From Hypericum androsaemum (taxonomy: Eukaryota; Streptophyta; Magnoliopsida; Malpighiales; Hypericaceae): 64,000 bases of DNA. The DNA lies in assembly GCA_963995505.1 (NCBI GenBank), contig OZ023193.1, positions 3,100,001 through 3,164,000 on the forward strand, written 5' to 3'. The stretch's first letter is position 1, and every line of letters starts with the position of its first letter. Shown here piece after piece: positions 59,138 through 64,000 of this stretch. The position numbers and the translations under genes were made by a program. A model generated the notes under the pieces. It was not told where the DNA came from. It saw only the letters and a program-made list of their open reading frames with translations, and searched no databases.

Positions 59138-59512
59138 TTAAGCCGATGGCGATGGTGGGGGTGGGGGTGGTGATCGTTTAGGAGGTGGAGGCGATGGCGG
59201 CCGGGGCGGAGGTGGAGGCGGAGGAGAAGGAGTAGGGCACGCTAGCTTAGGAGGAGGAGGAGACGGAGGCGGGGGAGGGCATATTGGCTTGGGAGGAGGC
59301 GGAGGAGGGCAATATTCATATATCGGTGGAGGGAAGTAGAAGCCTCCGCCTATGATTATTTCAAAGGCCTCCCTTTTCGCACCGACATCTTTGTTGCTCG
59401 AGACATTATCGGAGTTTTCGTCGGCCGGTAAGCCGGAAGAAGGAACCAGATGGGAATGGGGGATGACGGAGAGTAGAAGCAGAACGGGGATGGAGAAAGA
59501 GCGGCTGGCCAT
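59138..59512 (-). pseudogene. Truncated duplicate of the proline-rich LRR gene
   Basis: 124 codons. The signal peptide and KRE-AFEIIIGGGFYFPPPIYEYCPPPPPP are nearly identical to the gene at 56593, followed by a shorter, more varied Pro/Ser tract (PPPPSPPPPKLACPTPS). It stops at a TAA right where unrelated DNA begins. All LRRs are lost. It keeps the same promoter-proximal DNA, so it might still be expressed as a small secreted Pro-rich peptide, but a pseudogene is the simpler reading. Confidence 0.75.
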
Positions 59513-59975
59513 TGTTGGTGGTGGTTGTGGTGATTGAAATTTTCCGATGTGGGATTAGTGTGTGTTATTAGCAGGGGAAAGATATAGAGGTTGGATACCT
59601 GGCGCGTATTATTTGAGGGTTATTAATTTAGTAGGAATCTTAGTTAATTGATTTAATAAAATTATTAAAGTTAAATGAGTCATTCTAATCATTGTTCGGT
59701 ACCAAGTTGTTACAGCCGAATAAACTTGAGTGTGTTTTTTTTATCATCGGCATTATTCTTTGTTCTCGTATAGGTAGCTTCTCCTACAGGATATAGTTCC
59801 ATTCTGTACACTCCAAATTAGCAAAACAATAATTGTGGAAGAATCGTTCTAAGCATTTTTAATACTACTTGATTTAAAAATTTCGCCAACTAATTCAGAT
59901 TTTAGTCATGTATAATTTTTGCACACCAAGTATTTGTAAATATTAATATTAATAGAAATTACTTTTAAAACTTAA

Positions 59976-61273
59976 TTTTTTTTTTGGCAAAGAAGACTTT
60001 AGAAATAAAAGAAAAAGAATTACAAACTGTTCAAAGACCTAACATCACTAGCCTCGAGGTGTCCCAACCTAGGGACCCTCCCAAACCTACCTACCTCGAG
60101 GGACACACACACCACTACAGCCTAATCCGCTGTAACCCACAGGTCGGGTAGTCGGATTGACGCCCCAGTTAATAGACTAAGATTACGTCGCCTATCCACT
60201 AACCCAGCTGAATCCACATGTCGGCAATCTGGGGGGTCACCTACCTGACAATAGCTGAGCAGAAGACCGCCTATAACCGCTAGCCTCGAGTTATCCCTAA
60301 CAAGGGAACCTCCCACCCTTCCTCTCGAGGAATACACCCACCCGAAACCCGCACACCTGTTGTGTATGGTTGCAGCCAGTGGACTCATTAAAAATCCCAT
60401 CGGGGTCACTCGACGGGGGAAAAGAGTACACACTGATAGCACAACTGGTACCTATTACAAAGGTAAATCGGAAGGCTCCAGATCCAGACCAAAGTCGCCC
60501 CATGCATCCACAAACTAACCGCCATAATGATCATGAAGCAAAACGAAAATACGGCAGTATCGATAAATCTCTTCCTACATACCTCATCAGGAAACTAGGA
60601 GCATTTGGCCACCAAGTAGTGAACTGCAACTTTGACATTGTGTCCGCCACTGTATTGCCTTCCCTGTAGATGTGAGAGACACGAAACTTCATGGTACTCA
60701 AAATATCATGTACTTGCAACCAGCGAAGCTTGAACTTCCAAGGGACCATAAGAGAATGAAACTGAAGTAAGTAAAAGACATAAGAAGAGTCAGTTTCTAG
60801 CCAAAGCTTGGTCCATCCACGAACGTGAGCAATCTCTATAGCAATAAATGCCGCTACCAGCTCCACCTCATAAGCATATTCGTTGCCCAACTGAGTCACA
60901 AAACAACCACAAACAAATCCTCGACAAGTGCGAAATACACCCGCTGCGGTGGAGAGACCCGGAGGGCTGCGAACACTACCATCAGAGTTGCATTTAATCC
61001 AACCTGCTAAAGGCCGATGCCACTGAACCTCAATGATCCTTGGAGCTCTTCGAGGTCGCCCCGAAACCCTCAGGCTCCTCAAAATTAGTAGCTCCTCCTG
61101 GGAATTAAACATATGCCCCACATCTAGCTTACCGGACTCCGCAATTAGGGCCCGAATGAGAACAAGCACCAAACTTGTGTCTCGCTTCTTATCTCAGAAG
61201 ATCCTATCATTTCTTTCAGTACAAAGGCATCAGATACAAGTAATAAAAGTGACCCGCCACAGATACAATTAAT
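59976..61273 (-). mobile_element. 5'-truncated LINE with RNase H domain
   Basis: A 1.3-kb insertion on the minus strand. The poly(A) tail appears as a T-run at 59976-59985. Flanks share aaaacttaattt (59967-59978 and 61275-61286), and the duplicate region near 57165 keeps the uninterrupted aaaacttaatttaag. The 3' UTR holds a diverged internal repeat (tagcctcgag... near 60050 and 60283). Confidence 0.8.
60531..61172 (-). pseudogene. LINE ORF2 C-terminal fragment, RVT_3 RNase H
   Basis: 213 codons open. W-RPLAGWIKCNSDGSV, GVFRTCRGFVCGCF, YEVELVAAFIAIEIA, WLETDSSYVF and VSHIYREGNTVADTMSK follow the plant LINE RNase H with the catalytic Asp (NSDG), Glu (VEL), Asp (ETDS) and a terminal Asp all present. 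Endonuclease and reverse transcriptase are absent, as expected of a 5'-truncated copy. Confidence 0.8.
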
Positions 61274-62039
61274 AAAAACTTAATTTAAGTATTTAGAATT
61301 TTTGTTTCGAGCATATGGATCGTAGACAGTCCGTGGGTCCTTTGACTAGAAACACTTCAATTATTTCATCAAGCAAGTATCATCCGCCAACAAATATTTT
61401 GTTCCAGCAATACAATTTGATGTGAATAGACGAGTTTTATTGTTCAATTTTTGTCTGTAGCCAATAGCGTAAAAAATTATCTTTGAATAAAACAAGCAAG
61501 TAGCAACTAGTTCAATTTGCGGTAATGTCCACCGTAGTTTTTTTAGGGTCAGTGTCCACCACAGTCCACCGTAGTTTGAATAACATTAATTGGTAGTAAA
61601 GGCAACTATACTACCAATTAATTGGTAGGAAAGGCAACTAAACTCATGTCTCTCGAGCGTAGCAGCATTTCTACTAAATTAACATCGCAAAGACGATTTG
61701 ATTAAGGAAAGGCAACTAAACTCATGTCTCAAAATATACTCTTATGACGACACTTAAAATAGAATCAGACGATTTTTAATATTAGAAGTTCACCCCAAAA
61801 ATACCCTCGTTGCTTCAATGTGACTTTCATCTGTCGGTGGCAAACCAAAAGATATATACGCATCTATCGAAAAAGTAGTTTTTACTTTAGTCTCCTACTT
61901 TTTTTTAGGGTTAAAAGGTTTACTTGAGTCTCCTACGTTCGAAAGTCACTATCAACTAAAATAGACGAGGTCGAGGGTAATTTCGAATTCTCCTTCACTT
62001 CATCTGATTTCTTTGTTGCGGTAGAGATAATTCATTTTA
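61274..62039. other. Duplicate of the LRR gene upstream region, continued
   Basis: No gene. Homologous to 57170-57810. The words aactaaactcatgtct and ttaattggtag are repeated within 61580-61740, pointing to small local duplications that the other copy lacks. Confidence 0.6.
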
Positions 62040-63106
62040 GGGCAAATTATTCTCAAGCCCCTAACCTTTAGTCACCCTCTTCCTAGGGTCTCTGGCTTTT
62101 GGAAAATGATTGTCTCGTCCCTAAGTTTTGATGATAATAGACTCTCGGGTCCTTGGAATCGGAATATTACTTTTTCTCCGGCGAACCCTCACTTGAAAAG
62201 ACAAAAATGCTCCTCCCACTTAAAAAACAAAAAATTCTCTCCTCATTCACCTTCTTCTCCAATTCATCTTCAACCCCCAACCTTGAAAATATCAATTCGA
62301 AATAGCAATCGAAGTGATGAGTTAAAATTCAAAACTCCAAATGCCAAGCAGAAGTAAAACAATGGTGGAGAAGGCCGTGACAATCTGGACCACGAATTTC
62401 ATGACCAACGATCAAACCAGAAACAAAATCGAAATTCCATATTAGGAACCAGTCATTTCCTCGCCGCCCATGGTTCAACTCCTCGTCGCCCATGGTTAGA
62501 AGATACAGCGAGGCCAGCTTCCTGGCGACTTATCGTCGACATGGAAGGCACCGCCGCGATGGTCCCCTACTAGCGTTCCCGCCGGAATTAGAATCGAACC
62601 CAGAGAACGATGACGACGACCCGTACACGCCGCAATGCCTCCCTCGTCAGATTGAAATCACCAAGGATGATGATGACGACGCCTGGGTTTTGGAGTTGAG
62701 GTCATGGAGTTTGGGGACCCGTACACGCCGCGATGCCTCCCCTTCCTCCTCGCCGTCGCCGCTCGTGGAGGATATCCCTCTCAGAACTATGAAAGTCGAT
62801 TGTTAAATTATGGTTTTTCAATTAGGGGTTTTCTGATTGATTTTAATTTTTATTAATTAAAAAAATTTGATTAAGTTTAGATGAATTAGGGAAGGAGATG
62901 AAGGGAGAAAATTAGATTTTTTTATTTAGTGGGAGGGCATTTTAGTCATTTCAAATGGGGGTTCACCGGAGAAAAAATAATATTCCAGCTTCAGCGATCC
63001 GAGAGTCTATTATCATCAAAACTTAGGGACGGGACAATCATTTTCTAAAAATCAGGGACCCTATGAGAAAGGTGACCAAAGGTCAGGGACTTGAGAATCA
63101 TTTGCC
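62040..63106. mobile_element. Mutator-like element inside the duplicated region
   Basis: A 1067-bp element with a 10-bp target-site duplication, attcatttta (62030-62039 and 63107-63116). Inverted ends start (G)GGCAAAT and share attctcaag, aaaatgattgt and ctaagttttgatgataatag over about 170 bp. The empty site is preserved in the paralogous DNA near 57813-57825 (attcattttatggtagctc). The interior has an unrecognised 104-codon frame (62492-62806) with the phrase cccgtacacgccgc present twice. Confidence 0.9.
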
Positions 63107-63116
63107 ATTCATTTTA

Positions 63117-64000
63117 TGGTAGCTCTACTTATTTTTTAGTTAAATTATAATAAATCTCTTATTGATCGATCAAAGTATTTGATGCTATATATACTTTATG
63201 TTTAGACATATTTGATTTCTGATTTCCATTAAAAAGAATATATTGCACTCTTCTTAGTTGCTTGCTGATATTCATAATTTCAAATTTATTACATAAATAC
63301 CATAATGAAATTATGTACTATAAAAGTTAAAAAAATGCATTAGCGACTAATTTGTCAATCTATGATTGTCTATGATTGTCGCATCATCATCAGTAGGCTA
63401 ACTGATATTTATTGTGAGCACATGCATGGATATGTTTCTGATGTCTATGTGGTGGGCTCTTGGAGGCCCAGTGCCTCTAAATTAAAATTTTACTATGATA
63501 ACGGATCTTATTTTTTCTTTCAAAAATCAGTTCATCAATTTCTATTCCTTACAGAAATGAAAGATTTTGCTTAAGATAAAAATAAATTTTAATATTATTT
63601 AAAATAATGGAATTTAGGTCAACTCATCTAAATTTTATTTAAAAAAAAATCCATGCCCACTTGGTGACCGCCTTTGGCTCTTTCATTTTTGTAAATATGT
63701 CTCCAGCTTTCGAATCTTAAAGAAGAACCGATTATAATGTTACGAGGCCCGGTGGTATTCTTCAAAGATAATCATCTTTTTTAGGTTCAAGGAAAAAAGG
63801 AGCATATATATATATATGAACTCATATAAGTCAAATCATACTACAATTACGAGTCCAAATTTAAGTATGATACAAGAGTAAAGATAAGGTACCCTTCTAT
63901 AAAATCCATAACTTAAATTGGACCATAGTCCATACTCGTAGTAAAATTAGACCAAAGCATATCGTATACGTCTAATCAAATCCATTGGCTAGATCAATAA
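63117..64000. other. Duplicate of the LRR gene upstream region, distal part
   Basis: No gene. Parallels 57825-58740, including agaagaaccgattataa.gttac.aggcc (58465 and 63720) and attggaccatagtc (58650 and 63918). The homology runs to at least 63930, so the duplication may extend past the window. Confidence 0.65.

Overview
This is nuclear DNA of a land plant, almost certainly a eudicot. The intergenic DNA is AT-rich, genes carry GT-AG introns, and the window holds UGT73-type glycosyltransferases, a DOA10-type E3 ligase of plant form, Ty1-copia, LINE, hAT and Mutator-like elements. I cannot name the species. All coordinates, splice sites and duplications below were worked out by eye, with no alignment or database search.

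Layout. 1-2.2 kb: degraded DNA with a fragment of an ATL-type RING-H2 gene and a Helitron-like 3' end. 2.7-7.7 kb (+): a complete nine-exon SUD1/CER9 (DOA10-like) ubiquitin ligase gene, 1105 aa. 8.7-12.0 kb (-): a complete nine-exon cytoplasmic poly(A)-binding protein gene, 647 aa. 13.6-16.4 kb: a decayed CBS-domain (CBSX-like) gene next to a TIR element carrying a GRAS/SCL8-like fragment. 20-25 kb (+): two closely similar UGT73-type genes in tandem. 26.5-33.1 kb: LINE remnants, then an eight-unit tandem array (about 640-685 bp per unit) in which every unit repeats the last two exons of one unrecognised gene. 34-43 kb: hAT and Mutator-like elements surrounding a third UGT73 gene that has a frameshift. 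45.5-47.0 kb (+): a fourth, intact UGT73 gene. 47.1-49.6 kb: a young, internally deleted Ty1-copia element with identifiable LTRs, PBS and target-site duplication. 50.5-51.4 kb: another Mutator-like element. 54.2-56.6 kb (-): a secreted proline-rich LRR protein of the At4g06744 type. 59.1-63.9 kb: a second copy of that gene's 5' end and upstream DNA, truncated and then invaded by a LINE and a Mutator-like element.

How it fits together. SUD1 and the poly(A)-binding protein are ordinary housekeeping neighbours, converging tail to tail. The rest is an accessory landscape. A UGT73 cluster (two intact recent tandem copies, one broken copy, one diverged intact copy) would glucosylate small specialised metabolites in the cytosol. 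Five short Mutator-like elements with long terminal inverted repeats are present; at least two carry pieces of host genes (SCL8-like and ASPG1-like), so they are Pack-MULEs. Segmental duplications at 19-25 kb and 56-64 kb, and the array at 27.8-33.1 kb, show that unequal exchange has been active here.

The most unusual structures are the eight-fold exon array, the Pack-MULE family with G-box-rich inverted ends, and the 56-64 kb duplication, where one copy preserves the empty sites of insertions found in the other.
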